NCBI GenBank assembly: GCA_023457715.1
Contig: JAEWKR010000021.1
Location: 124,001 to 188,000, forward strand
DNA length: 64,000 nt
DNA from: Verrucomicrobiota bacterium
Lineage (GTDB): Bacteria > Verrucomicrobiota > Verrucomicrobiia > Opitutales > Opitutaceae
Reading direction: 5' to 3'
The position numbers were made by a program, and so were the translations under genes. Below are positions 50,551 through 58,724 of the stretch, piece after piece; positions within the stretch are counted from its first letter, which is position 1, and the number at the start of each line of letters is the position of its first letter. The notes beneath the pieces are model-generated. The model was not told the DNA's origin, searched no databases, and saw nothing but the letters and a program-made list of their open reading frames with translations.

Positions 50551-53225
50551 ACGAATCCGCGTCCATCGCCCCCCGCGTTTCCGCTCCGGCCTCCAGCCTC
50601 GAAGTCGGCGCCGTCCTGCTGCTCGATGCCGCCGGCGTCATCACGGAAGCCGGCCCGTCCGCGGCCGCCTGGTGGGGCGAGGCCGCCGGAGCCCTGGCCG
50701 GCCGTCCGTTCGTCACGCTCTTCGCGTTCGAGGTCACGTCCAGCGATCCGGAGTTTCTGGCCGCGCAGTGGGACGTGGTCCTGGCCAGCGCGCTCGACCG
50801 GGTCACCCCGCTCGCCGCGCAACCGCGGGAGGGTGAACCCGTCGAGGTGCGCGTGCGGCTCGAGGCGCGTCCGACGAGTGGATACATCGCCACCGTCGCC
50901 GGCGCCGCGCCGCCGAAATCGTCCGACCTCCCGGCGGGTGGAGCTCCCGCGGACGTCGGGATGCACCTCCTGGCGCAGCATGCCTCGGCCGGCTTCTTCG
51001 ATCTGCATCTCGCGGCGGGCACGTACCATTTTTCCGCGGCGTGGAAGAAACTGCTCGGATACGCTCCCGGCGAGCTGCCCGACACCCTGGAAACCTGGCA
51101 CCGGCTCGTCCACCCGGATGATTCCGGCGCCGCCCCCGACAAGCTGGGGCGCAAGCTGGCTCCCGGGCTGACCCACCGGCCGGTCAATGTGGAGTTCCGC
51201 ATGCAGCACCGCCTGGGCCACTGGGTCTGGGTACAGTGCATCGGGGTCCAGCTCCTCAGTGCGACCGGCGAGCTGCAGCGCGTGGTCGGCTTCCACCTGG
51301 ACGTGTCCGAACGCAAGGACCTCGAGGAGGCCTCGCTCCTCAACGACGCCCGGGTGCAGGATCTCACCGGCGCCGGCCCCCTCCCCGCGTTCGAACTCGA
51401 TTTCGCGAACGGCATCTTCTGGTACTCGCCGGCGTGGGAAAAGCTTCTCGGCCATGCGGAGGGAACTTTGCCCGCCACCGCCGCCGCGTTCGCCACCGCG
51501 CTCCCGCCCGAGGAGTCGACCGCCGGCGCCGAAGCCTGGTTGCTCGCGCGCGCCCCGGGCCAGTCCTCCTCCCTGGAACTCGCGCGCCTGCGCGATCAGA
51601 CCGGAAAACCCGTCCGCGTCCTCCTCGGTCTGCACCGCACGATCACGCGCAAGCGGGAACTGGTGCGGGTCGTCGGTTTTGCGGTGCCGATTCCGCCCGA
51701 GGCGCTGGCGGAGGAGGGCGCGCTGCCCAGCCTCCTGACCCAGGAAGCCTTCCACGCGCTCGCGGAAGCCGTGATCGTCACGGATCCACGGGGGAAGATC
51801 CTTTTCGCCAACGCCACCGCGGCCCGCCTGCTGCGGTCCAGCCAGGAGACCCTTCGCCAGCAGCCGCTGGGCGATGTGCTGCGGCTGGTGAACCGTCAAA
51901 GCGGCCGGCCGACGGACGACCCGGTCGACCGCGCCCTTTCGGCAGACGGCCCGCTGGGTCTGTTCGGGGAGGACGCGCTGCTCGGCGCCGAGGGCCAGCC
52001 GCGCATCCCGGTGGTCTGGACCGCCCGCGCGATCTTCGGGGCGGACAACAAGGCGCGGGGGGTGGCCCTGATTTTCCGCAATCCGGAGGAGATGACGCTC
52101 TCGCCCGAGGAACTGTTGAAGGCGAACCGGTTCGAGTCGCTCGGCCTGCTCGCCGGCGGCATCGCCCACGATTTCAACAACCTGCTGACGACGATCCTCG
52201 GCGCGGTTTCCCTGGCGAGGGACAACCGCGATTACTCGGCCCTCGACGACGCCGACCAGGCGTGCTCCACCGCCAAGGGCCTCACCAAGCAGCTCCTCGC
52301 GTTCGCCAAGGGCGGTGCCGGCACCCAGACGGTGTGCCATGCGAAGGACATCCTCGCCGATTCGATCCGCGTCGCCTCCGCCGGCGCCACCGCGGAAATC
52401 ACCCTCGACGTCGCCGACGGCGCCGAACCCGTGCAGGTTGACCGCGCCCAGATCCTGCAGGTGTTCCAGAACCTCATCGTCAACGCGCTCCAGGCGATGC
52501 CCCCGCCGCCACACCGTCCCCGGCTGCAGATCCGGGCGGCGAACGTGGCGATTGCGGAGAACCAGGTCCCCGGTCTCGGCGCCGGCACCTACGTCGAGTT
52601 CGAAGTGCGGGACAACGGCTCCGGCATCAAACCCGAACACGTCGAAAAGATCTTCGACCCCTTCTTCACGACCAAGAAACACGGCACCGGCCTCGGTCTG
52701 GCCACGGTTCTTTCCATCGTCCGCAAGCATGGCGGGCAGATCGGCCTCGACACGCAGGTCGGGGTCGGCACCGCGTTCACCGTGTATCTGCCGAAGGCGG
52801 ACAAACCCGTCGACGTCCAGGCCCGTCGCGCGCCCTCCCTCCGCTTCGGCACCGGCCGGGTGCTGTTCATGGACGACGATCCGAAAATCTCGACCCTGAC
52901 CGCCAACATGCTCCAGAGCCTGGACTACAAGTTCGACCTGGCGAAGAACGGCGACGAGGCCATCACGCTCTACAAGCGCTACCTCAACATCGGCCGCCCC
53001 TACGACGCGGTGATCATGGATCTGACCGTGGTGGGAGGGATGGGCGGCGAGGAGTGCTTCTCCGAACTCAGGAAGCTCGATCCCGACGTCCGCGCCATCG
53101 TCGCCAGCGGCTACGACAACGACGAAATGGCGAAACAGTTCTTCGAGAAAGGCTGGTGCGGATACCTCACCAAGCCCTACCGCGTGAACGACCTCGGCAA
53201 GGTGCTGAAGACGGTGCTGGGCTAG
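50547..53225 (+). CDS. PAS-domain hybrid sensor histidine kinase (soluble)
   Basis: A cytoplasmic kinase of 892 residues without membrane helices. It has about four PAS domains, two of the PAS_3 type (FHFSAAWKKLLGYAPGELPDTLE, seen as KKLLGYAPGELPD, and FWYSPAWEKLLGHAEG), a HisKA domain with the His in GGIAHDFNNLLTT, a HATPase (NLIVNALQAMP, DNGSGIKPEH, FFTTKKHGTGLGLATV) and a C-terminal receiver with FMDDDP, Asp in IMDLTVVGGMGG and Lys in LTKPY. The start is likely the TTG at 50547, which overlaps the TGA of hemH, so the two are translationally coupled; there is no ATG near. It might couple heme, oxygen or redox sensing to signalling. Confidence 0.9.
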   Translation: MNESASIAPRVSAPASSLEVGAVLLLDAAGVITEAGPSAAAWWGEAAGALAGRPFVTLFAFEVTSSDPEFLAAQWDVVLASALDRVTPLAAQPREGEPVEVRVRLEARPTSGYIATVAGAAPPKSSDLPAGGAPADVGMHLLAQHASAGFFDLHLAAGTYHFSAAWKKLLGYAPGELPDTLETWHRLVHPDDSGAAPDKLGRKLAPGLTHRPVNVEFRMQHRLGHWVWVQCIGVQLLSATGELQRVVGFHLDVSERKDLEEASLLNDARVQDLTGAGPLPAFELDFANGIFWYSPAWEKLLGHAEGTLPATAAAFATALPPEESTAGAEAWLLARAPGQSSSLELARLRDQTGKPVRVLLGLHRTITRKRELVRVVGFAVPIPPEALAEEGALPSLLTQEAFHALAEAVIVTDPRGKILFANATAARLLRSSQETLRQQPLGDVLRLVNRQSGRPTDDPVDRALSADGPLGLFGEDALLGAEGQPRIPVVWTARAIFGADNKARGVALIFRNPEEMTLSPEELLKANRFESLGLLAGGIAHDFNNLLTTILGAVSLARDNRDYSALDDADQACSTAKGLTKQLLAFAKGGAGTQTVCHAKDILADSIRVASAGATAEITLDVADGAEPVQVDRAQILQVFQNLIVNALQAMPPPPHRPRLQIRAANVAIAENQVPGLGAGTYVEFEVRDNGSGIKPEHVEKIFDPFFTTKKHGTGLGLATVLSIVRKHGGQIGLDTQVGVGTAFTVYLPKADKPVDVQARRAPSLRFGTGRVLFMDDDPKISTLTANMLQSLDYKFDLAKNGDEAITLYKRYLNIGRPYDAVIMDLTVVGGMGGEECFSELRKLDPDVRAIVASGYDNDEMAKQFFEKGWCGYLTKPYRVNDLGKVLKTVLG

Positions 53226-53240
53226 GCCGGCTACGCCGGC
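53226..53240 (+). terminator. Short hairpin after the hybrid kinase
   Basis: GCCGGCTACGCCGGC: two GCCGGC halves around TAC, starting at the base after the kinase stop codon. No T run, but a compact 3' hairpin. Confidence 0.45.
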
Positions 53241-53245
53241 ACTGG

Positions 53246-53368
53246 GATTTCAGATTTCAAATTTCAGATTTCAGATTCAGACCGCCGTGTCTGTCCTGGG
53301 GGCGCAGGCGTCCCGCCTGCATTCCGGGTCGAACCATCTGAAATTTGAAATCTGAAATCTGAAATTCC
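53246..53368. repeat. Compound repeat: inverted GAAATYT tracts around a REP-like hairpin
   Basis: A tract GATTTCAGATTTCAAATTTC at 53246-53280 is inverted at 53338-53368; the two share at least 20 bases of perfect complementarity. Between them lies GCAGGCGTCCCGCCTGC, a 7-bp hairpin with a TCC loop (53304-53320). The whole can fold as a long stem with a GC-rich loop. It fills the convergent gap between the hybrid kinase and the SulP gene. Confidence 0.85.
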
Positions 53369-53403
53369 GCGTCGCGGCTCACATCTGAATTCCGCGGCGC
53401 GGC

Positions 53404-55059
53404 TCACTTCAGCAACTCCCGCGCCCGTGCCGCCGCGGCCTCCAGATCCGCGCAGATGTTATCCTCCCCCACTTCGGCCAAAAGGCCGGCGCGCTCCATC
53501 GTCGCATACGGCTGCGTGTGCGGCCCGCACAGAATGAGATGCTTCTTGTGCCGGCGAAGCTTCGCGTGGAGATCCGCCAGCCGGTCCAGCGCGGTTGAAT
53601 CGATCGCGGACACGGCCGCCAGATGAAGAATGACCACCCGCGTCTCGCCACCCGCGCGACGCAGCACCGTTTCCAGTTTGTCCGCCGCTCCAAACAGCAA
53701 CGCCCCGAACACGCGGTAAACCACCACCTCGGCCGGCAGGTCGCGCACATGCTCGTGGTCCGCGGAGCTGCCTTCCCTCGCCATGGCCTGCACTTCCGTG
53801 GTGTCGGCGACGCGTTTCACAAACAGGGCGGCCGCGAGGATGAGCCCCACTCCGACCGCGGTCGTGAGATCGAAGCATACCGTCAGCGCAAACGTGGTCA
53901 GAAAGACGGCCCCGTCGCTCAGGGGACGCCGCTTCAGCCACCGGAACTCGTCCCATTCCCCCATGCGGATCGCGACCACGACCAGCACGGCGGCGAGAGC
54001 CGTCAGCGGGACGTGGGCTGCCAGCGGCGCGGCTGCCAGCAACACCACGAGCAGGAAGCCCGCATGCGCGAGACCGGACACCGGCGAGGTCGCGCCGTTG
54101 CGAATGTTGGTGGCGGTCCGCGCGATCACGCCCGTGACGGGAATGCCGCCGAACAGGGGCACCACGAAGTTCGCCACACCCTGCGCCATCAGCTCCTGAT
54201 TGGAGTCGTGCCGGTCATCGATCAGTCCATCGGCCACGACCGCGGAAAGCAGCGACTCGATTCCGCCGAGCACCGCGATGGTGAACGCAGGGCTGATCAG
54301 TTCATTCAGCTGCCGCCAGTCGAAATCCGGCCACGCGATCGAGGGCAGCCCGCGCGGGATGCCGCCAAACTTGCTGCCGATCGTCTCCACCGGCAGACGC
54401 AGGGCATAAACGAGGACGGTGGAGCCCACCACCGCCACGATCGAAGCCGGCACGCGCCTGCTCCACCGGGCGGGCCACCGGAAGATCAGCAGCAGCGAGC
54501 CCAGGCCGAGGCCAACCGTCGCCCAGTCCGCCGTGTGCATCGCGGCGCCAAGCGCGAGCACCTTCGGCAGGAACTCCGCGGGTTCCTCCGCGAGTTGCAG
54601 CCCGAACAGGGCCCGCACCTGCGTCAGCATGATCGTGATCGCGATCCCGCACGTGAAACCCATGGTCACCGGCTGGGGGATGAACCGGATCAGCGTTCCC
54701 AGGCGCAGCGCGCCCATGAAGAACAGGATCACCCCGGCCATCATCGTGCAGATGAGGAGATTCTGCAGCCCGTATTTCAGTCCGATATAGGCCACGAGTC
54801 CGACAAAGGCTCCCGCGGGACCGCCGATCTGAACCCGGGAGCCGCCGAGCGCGGAAACGATGAACCCGCCGATGATTCCCGTGTAGAGCCCCGCGGCGGG
54901 CGTCACACCGGAGGCGATCCCCAAGCCGATGCACAACGACAGCGCCACGATGCCGACGGTGAACCCCGCCAGCACGTCCGTGAGGAAGCGCTGCCGGGTA
55001 TACCCGGTCAGCAATTCCAGCAGCTTGGGACGAAAGGTGAAGTAGCCCGCACGTTCCAT
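53404..55059 (-). CDS. SulP-family anion permease with STAS domain
   Basis: A 551-residue transporter. About 12 membrane helices (residues 20-410; GIGIASGVTPAAGLYTGIIGG, IGGPAGAFVGLVAYIG, FGGIPVTGVIARTATNIRNGA) form the SulP core, followed by a cytoplasmic STAS domain (about 430-545) with VILHLAAVSAIDSTALDRL, whose Ser/Thr pair is in the anti-sigma-antagonist-like position. The family carries sulfate, bicarbonate or dicarboxylates with Na+ or H+. The start is Met14 of the open frame (MERAGYFTFRPKLL). It follows the glycosyltransferase gene by 78 bp on the same strand and may be part of that transcript. Confidence 0.92.
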   Translation of the reverse strand: MERAGYFTFRPKLLELLTGYTRQRFLTDVLAGFTVGIVALSLCIGLGIASGVTPAAGLYTGIIGGFIVSALGGSRVQIGGPAGAFVGLVAYIGLKYGLQNLLICTMMAGVILFFMGALRLGTLIRFIPQPVTMGFTCGIAITIMLTQVRALFGLQLAEEPAEFLPKVLALGAAMHTADWATVGLGLGSLLLIFRWPARWSRRVPASIVAVVGSTVLVYALRLPVETIGSKFGGIPRGLPSIAWPDFDWRQLNELISPAFTIAVLGGIESLLSAVVADGLIDDRHDSNQELMAQGVANFVVPLFGGIPVTGVIARTATNIRNGATSPVSGLAHAGFLLVVLLAAAPLAAHVPLTALAAVLVVVAIRMGEWDEFRWLKRRPLSDGAVFLTTFALTVCFDLTTAVGVGLILAAALFVKRVADTTEVQAMAREGSSADHEHVRDLPAEVVVYRVFGALLFGAADKLETVLRRAGGETRVVILHLAAVSAIDSTALDRLADLHAKLRRHKKHLILCGPHTQPYATMERAGLLAEVGEDNICADLEAAAARARELLK

Positions 55060-55137
55060 CGTGCCGGAAACCTTCGCAGACGGGCCCCGGCGACACAAGT
55101 CAGCCGCTTGGCAAAGACTGCGCGTCCGTTGCCTCCC

Positions 55138-56454
55138 TCAAACCCCGGCCACGTGCGCCAGCGCGCGATCGAACAGCGCCGCCTGGCGGCGGGCCAGCGA
55201 GTCCGCGAGGAAGTGTTCGTTGAAATAAGCGTCGCGCCGCGCGGGCATCAGCTCCGCCGCCCGACCGCTGGCCGCCGCCGCCAGAAACACGCGGAGGTGG
55301 GCATGGGCGTCGTCCTTGGCCTCCTGCTCCCGAAAGCGCGTCAGGTACGCACACTGAAGCTGGTCGAGCAGCTGCTCCATCACGCTGTCCCGAAACACGA
55401 GGCCCAGGATCGGCTTCCCCGCGAGGTAATACGGGTAGATCTTCGACGGCGAATACGCCAGGTCGCTGGACCCCGGCAACAACAGCACGTCGGCACCGCT
55501 CTGCAGCTGGATGCACTCGAGGTGCCCGAGCCGGTGAGGCACCTCGTCGACCTGATCGGCCACTCCGAACTCCTGCGCGATGGGCAGGACCGAGCATCGC
55601 CCGCGGCCCGGCGGCACGTAGCTCGTCCCATAGAAATGAAACCGCAGCCGGCGCGCCAGTTCCGGCTCGGCGGCGCGAAACTGCCGCAGCGCGGCAAACA
55701 GGACCGAAAGCGAATGCGGCATCACCGGGCCGGACGCTCCCGTGTACAGCACGTGCACTTCTCCCGGACGCCGCGCAAACGCGTGGGCTGACGGCGGAAG
55801 CAAATGTGCCCGCTCCAGATCCACCCGGGTGGCGCCGAAACCGATGACCTCGGTTGGAGCCGAGAATTCTGGATACCTCGCGCGCAGGTCATCGAGATAA
55901 TGCCCCGAGACGCTCATCACCCCGGCCGCGCGCCGCATCGTGGGGCCCTCCAGGAAGCGGGCCTGCAGGCGCGCAAACTGGTACTTCCACCCGCCGGGCG
56001 GACGCCTGGAGCCCCGCCGTTCGTAATAATCCGTCCGCCACGGGTCCTGGAGGTCGATCACATACGGGAGCCCAAAACGCCGGCGCCAGCGGATCCCCAG
56101 CGGAAAGGTGATGAACTGCGTATTGGAAAAGAACGCCAGGTCGAAGCGTTCCCGCCGGAGCAGCTCGGTCACACGGCGGTCGAGAAAGCGAAAACTGCGA
56201 TGCCCGACGTTCCCGACGCCAAGCCTCCGGGTCCACCGCGTCGCATACGCGTCGCAGGCGTGAACTGGAATGTCGCGAGGTACGGTGGCGAGGAGCTCGG
56301 GTTCCAGCACGCCTTCCACCGCCTCAGGCTTCACGGCCAGCACGACCGGATCCCAGCCGGCCGCGCGATAATACGGCAGTGCCATCCGGACGCGCTGCAT
56401 GTCGGGCGCGTTGATCGGCGGAAAATGCGGGGAAACGATGAGGAGCCGTTTCAT
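55138..56454 (-). CDS. Glycosyltransferase (GT4-like)
   Basis: A 438-residue glycosyltransferase. The N-terminus MKRLLIVSPHFPPINAPDMQRV is the typical GT-B start of GT4 enzymes; YVIDLQDPWRTDYYERRG is a donor-side region and VLYTGASGPVMPHSL with VLLLPGSSDLAYSPSKIYPYYLAGKPIL, seen as PGSSDLAYSPSKIYPY, is the C-terminal nucleotide-sugar site. Its start overlaps the PIG-L stop (ATGA), and the PIG-L deacetylase/glycosyltransferase pair suggests synthesis of a surface glycan or a GlcN-containing molecule. Confidence 0.88.
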   Translation of the reverse strand: MKRLLIVSPHFPPINAPDMQRVRMALPYYRAAGWDPVVLAVKPEAVEGVLEPELLATVPRDIPVHACDAYATRWTRRLGVGNVGHRSFRFLDRRVTELLRRERFDLAFFSNTQFITFPLGIRWRRRFGLPYVIDLQDPWRTDYYERRGSRRPPGGWKYQFARLQARFLEGPTMRRAAGVMSVSGHYLDDLRARYPEFSAPTEVIGFGATRVDLERAHLLPPSAHAFARRPGEVHVLYTGASGPVMPHSLSVLFAALRQFRAAEPELARRLRFHFYGTSYVPPGRGRCSVLPIAQEFGVADQVDEVPHRLGHLECIQLQSGADVLLLPGSSDLAYSPSKIYPYYLAGKPILGLVFRDSVMEQLLDQLQCAYLTRFREQEAKDDAHAHLRVFLAAAASGRAAELMPARRDAYFNEHFLADSLARRQAALFDRALAHVAGV

Positions 56455-57269
56455 GCGTGGCGGCGTCCCGTCGCGACGGTTCCAGGGGCCGCCGTGTCCG
56501 CGGCCACGTCGGTGCGAAAGTAGAATTCCACCCCGCCACCGCAGGCCCTCGCCAGCGCCGCCGGCAGCACCGGCCGGGTCCAAGGCGGGGTCGAAGCCAC
56601 CTGCGAGGCATGTTCCGCGAGCGCCTCGCGTTTCGCCTGGGCCAGGCCGTCGAGGGCCAGCCGGTAGTTCACCGCGCCGCGTCGCAGCCGCGGGCGCAAC
56701 CGGGTCGCCCGCCACCAGGCCCACACCGGGTATTCCAGCAACACCCCCCCTCCGGCGCGACGCAGCGCTTCCGCCACCCAGCGCGCGACGGCGTCATGCT
56801 CGGAACTCCCGCCGCCCAGATAAGGAGCACACACGACCTCGGGCCGGTCCGCCCGAATCCACTTCGCCAGTACGTCGATCACCGCCTCACCCTCGGCCGC
56901 TGGAAGCCGGCCGAGCCGGCCATCGGCGACCTGCAGGAAGGTCACCGCCGAACGCGGCTGCTGGATCCCCAGCCGGCCGAGCGCGCGGATCGACTCCTCC
57001 CGCCGGCGGGCACCGAGCACAGCCGGGGTGACCGTCGGATGCCCGGGGTGCGACGCCTCGCCGTCGGTCACCAGCAGCACGTGCACCCGGCGGCCCCCCC
57101 GCGCCTGGCGCGCCAGCAGACCGCCGCAGCCCAGGATCTCGTCGTCCGGATGCGGCGACACCACCAGCGTGACGCCGTCAATCGACGGCAGCGGCCGGCT
57201 CGTCCGCGTCAACCAACCCGCCACGCCGCGCGCCAGCGCGACGCGGGCCAAATCCTTCCACGCGCTCAT
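56451..57269 (-). CDS. PIG-L-family deacetylase
   Basis: A 272-residue LmbE-like zinc deacetylase. The zinc motif SPHPDDEILGCGG (about 40-52) and the later His in SSEHDAVARW are present, with VLLVTDGEASHPGHPT between them. The family removes the acetyl group from N-acetylglucosamine-containing substrates, as in GPI, mycothiol, bacillithiol and lipoglycan synthesis. The start ATG at 57269 overlaps the ruvC stop (ATGA) and the stop overlaps the glycosyltransferase start. The immediate pairing suggests that the deacetylated sugar is the acceptor or donor for that enzyme. Confidence 0.9.
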   Translation of the reverse strand: MSAWKDLARVALARGVAGWLTRTSRPLPSIDGVTLVVSPHPDDEILGCGGLLARQARGGRRVHVLLVTDGEASHPGHPTVTPAVLGARRREESIRALGRLGIQQPRSAVTFLQVADGRLGRLPAAEGEAVIDVLAKWIRADRPEVVCAPYLGGGSSEHDAVARWVAEALRRAGGGVLLEYPVWAWWRATRLRPRLRRGAVNYRLALDGLAQAKREALAEHASQVASTPPWTRPVLPAALARACGGGVEFYFRTDVAADTAAPGTVATGRRHA

Positions 57270-57955
57270 CGTGGTGCCCGCACCCACGCGGACGCGACCG
57301 GCTCCAGTCGCGAGACCTCCGGAGCCGCGCACGCCGCGGCGCCGGCGCCCCCCTTCCACGTGAACGCATGACACAGGGCGACGCCCGCCGCATCCGCCTC
57401 GTCGGCCGCCAGCGTGCGCGCGTGCCCCAGCAGCGCCATCACCGTGCGGGCGACCTGTTCCTTGCTCGCCCGCCCCAGCCCGACCACCGCCTGTTTCACC
57501 CGCAAGGGCGGATATTCGAACACGGGGAGATCACGAAGCGCCGCCGCCGCGATCGCGGCGCCGCGGGCCGCGCCGAGGATCTGCGCGGTCTGAAAATTCT
57601 GCACGTAGATCGTCTGCTCCAGCGCGACATGGCGGACCGCCGTCCCCGCCAGCATTTCCGACACGGCCCGGTGAATTTCCGCGAGCGCGACGGGCATCGG
57701 AAGCCGCGCCGGCACCTGCACCGTCCGGCAACGCAGCAGCAGGGGAGCCCGACCGGACGCAAACTCGAGCAGCGCCAGCCCGGTGCCGCGAAGTGACGGA
57801 TCGATGCCCAGGACGACGCCGGAAAAAGGCACCCGCGCGGGAACCACAAACGCCGTCGGCCCGGCGATCGTTGCGCGCGGCAGCGGCGACGCCGCCGGCA
57901 GAGGTTTGCCCGCGAGTTTTGCCGCCCACATCTGACGTGCCGTCATCCGCGCCAT
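57266..57955 (-). CDS. ruvC: RuvC-like Holliday junction resolvase
   Basis: A 229-residue protein with the RNase H-like resolvase core. The four acids are present: Asp in GIDPSLRGTG (about 49), Glu in ALEQTIYVQN (about 112), and two Asp in DEADAAGVALCH (about 187-190). RuvC has about 170 residues; here a 40-residue Ala/Pro-rich N-terminal extension and a 30-residue C-terminal tail are added. It cuts Holliday junctions, normally with RuvAB, but those genes are not here. It sits between TauE and PIG-L with overlapping stops and starts. The start is the ATG at 57955. Confidence 0.88.
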   Translation of the reverse strand: MARMTARQMWAAKLAGKPLPAASPLPRATIAGPTAFVVPARVPFSGVVLGIDPSLRGTGLALLEFASGRAPLLLRCRTVQVPARLPMPVALAEIHRAVSEMLAGTAVRHVALEQTIYVQNFQTAQILGAARGAAIAAAALRDLPVFEYPPLRVKQAVVGLGRASKEQVARTVMALLGHARTLAADEADAAGVALCHAFTWKGGAGAAACAAPEVSRLEPVASAWVRAPR

Positions 57956-57962
57956 CGGAAAT

Positions 57963-58724
57963 TCACCGTAAGGCAAAACGGAGGAGCGACGAGAACTTAA
58001 AAATGAGTTCGAGCGCCGCGAGCGCCGACAGGACGAGCGCAAGGTTCTCGAACGCCCGCTGGTTGATGCGGGGCAGCAGTTTGCGTCCCCACCAGGCGCC
58101 CGCGAACACCGCCGGAAAGAGGAGCAGGTTCGCGCCCAGGCTCGTGAGGGTGATCAAATTCAGGTGCGCCATAAACGGCACCTTGAACCAGTTCAGCAGC
58201 ATGAAGAAGACCGCGCCGGTGCCCATGAACTCCAGTTTGGGCAGCCGCATGGCCAGCAGATAGATGACCATCAAGGGCCCGGCCGCATTCGCCACCAGCG
58301 TGGTGAAGCCGGCGAGCACGCCGATCGTCGGCGCAAACCACGCGCCGTGGTCCGCCAGTTCGGGGCGGCTCCGGCGATACACGTGCACGCCCACCAGCGC
58401 CAGAACGATGGTGCCGATCAAGAGACGCGTCTGCAGTTCATCGATCCGGCCGAGCGCGAAATACCCGATCACCACGCCGGCCGCCGTCCACGGGAACAGC
58501 CGCCACAGCAGGTTCCATTGCGCATGCCGCCGGTACGACAACACCGCCACCACGTCGCCGAAGCAAAGCAGCGGCAGCACCAGCCCGGTCGCTTCCTTCG
58601 CCGGCAGGATCTGCGCGAACAACACGACCGGCAGCAGCCCCAGGCCGCTGATGCCCGTCTTCGAAAGCCCGATCGTCATCGCCGCCAGGATGGCGACGGC
58701 CCATTGCCACGGTTCGAAGCTCAT
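57963..58724 (-). CDS. TauE/SafE-family membrane transporter
   Basis: A 253-residue protein with about eight membrane helices in two halves (TIGLSKTGISGLGLLPVVLFAQ, LVLPLLCFGDVVAVLSYRRH and GVLAGFTTLVANAAGPLMVIYLLAM, where the repeated G-hydrophobic hairpins of the TauE/SafE family are clear). The family exports sulfite, taurine-derived or organic anions. Its start overlaps the recF stop (ATGA), and it ends seven bases before ruvC, so it shares the recF transcript. A metabolic link to recF is not obvious. Confidence 0.88.
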   Translation of the reverse strand: MSFEPWQWAVAILAAMTIGLSKTGISGLGLLPVVLFAQILPAKEATGLVLPLLCFGDVVAVLSYRRHAQWNLLWRLFPWTAAGVVIGYFALGRIDELQTRLLIGTIVLALVGVHVYRRSRPELADHGAWFAPTIGVLAGFTTLVANAAGPLMVIYLLAMRLPKLEFMGTGAVFFMLLNWFKVPFMAHLNLITLTSLGANLLLFPAVFAGAWWGRKLLPRINQRAFENLALVLSALAALELIFKFSSLLRFALR

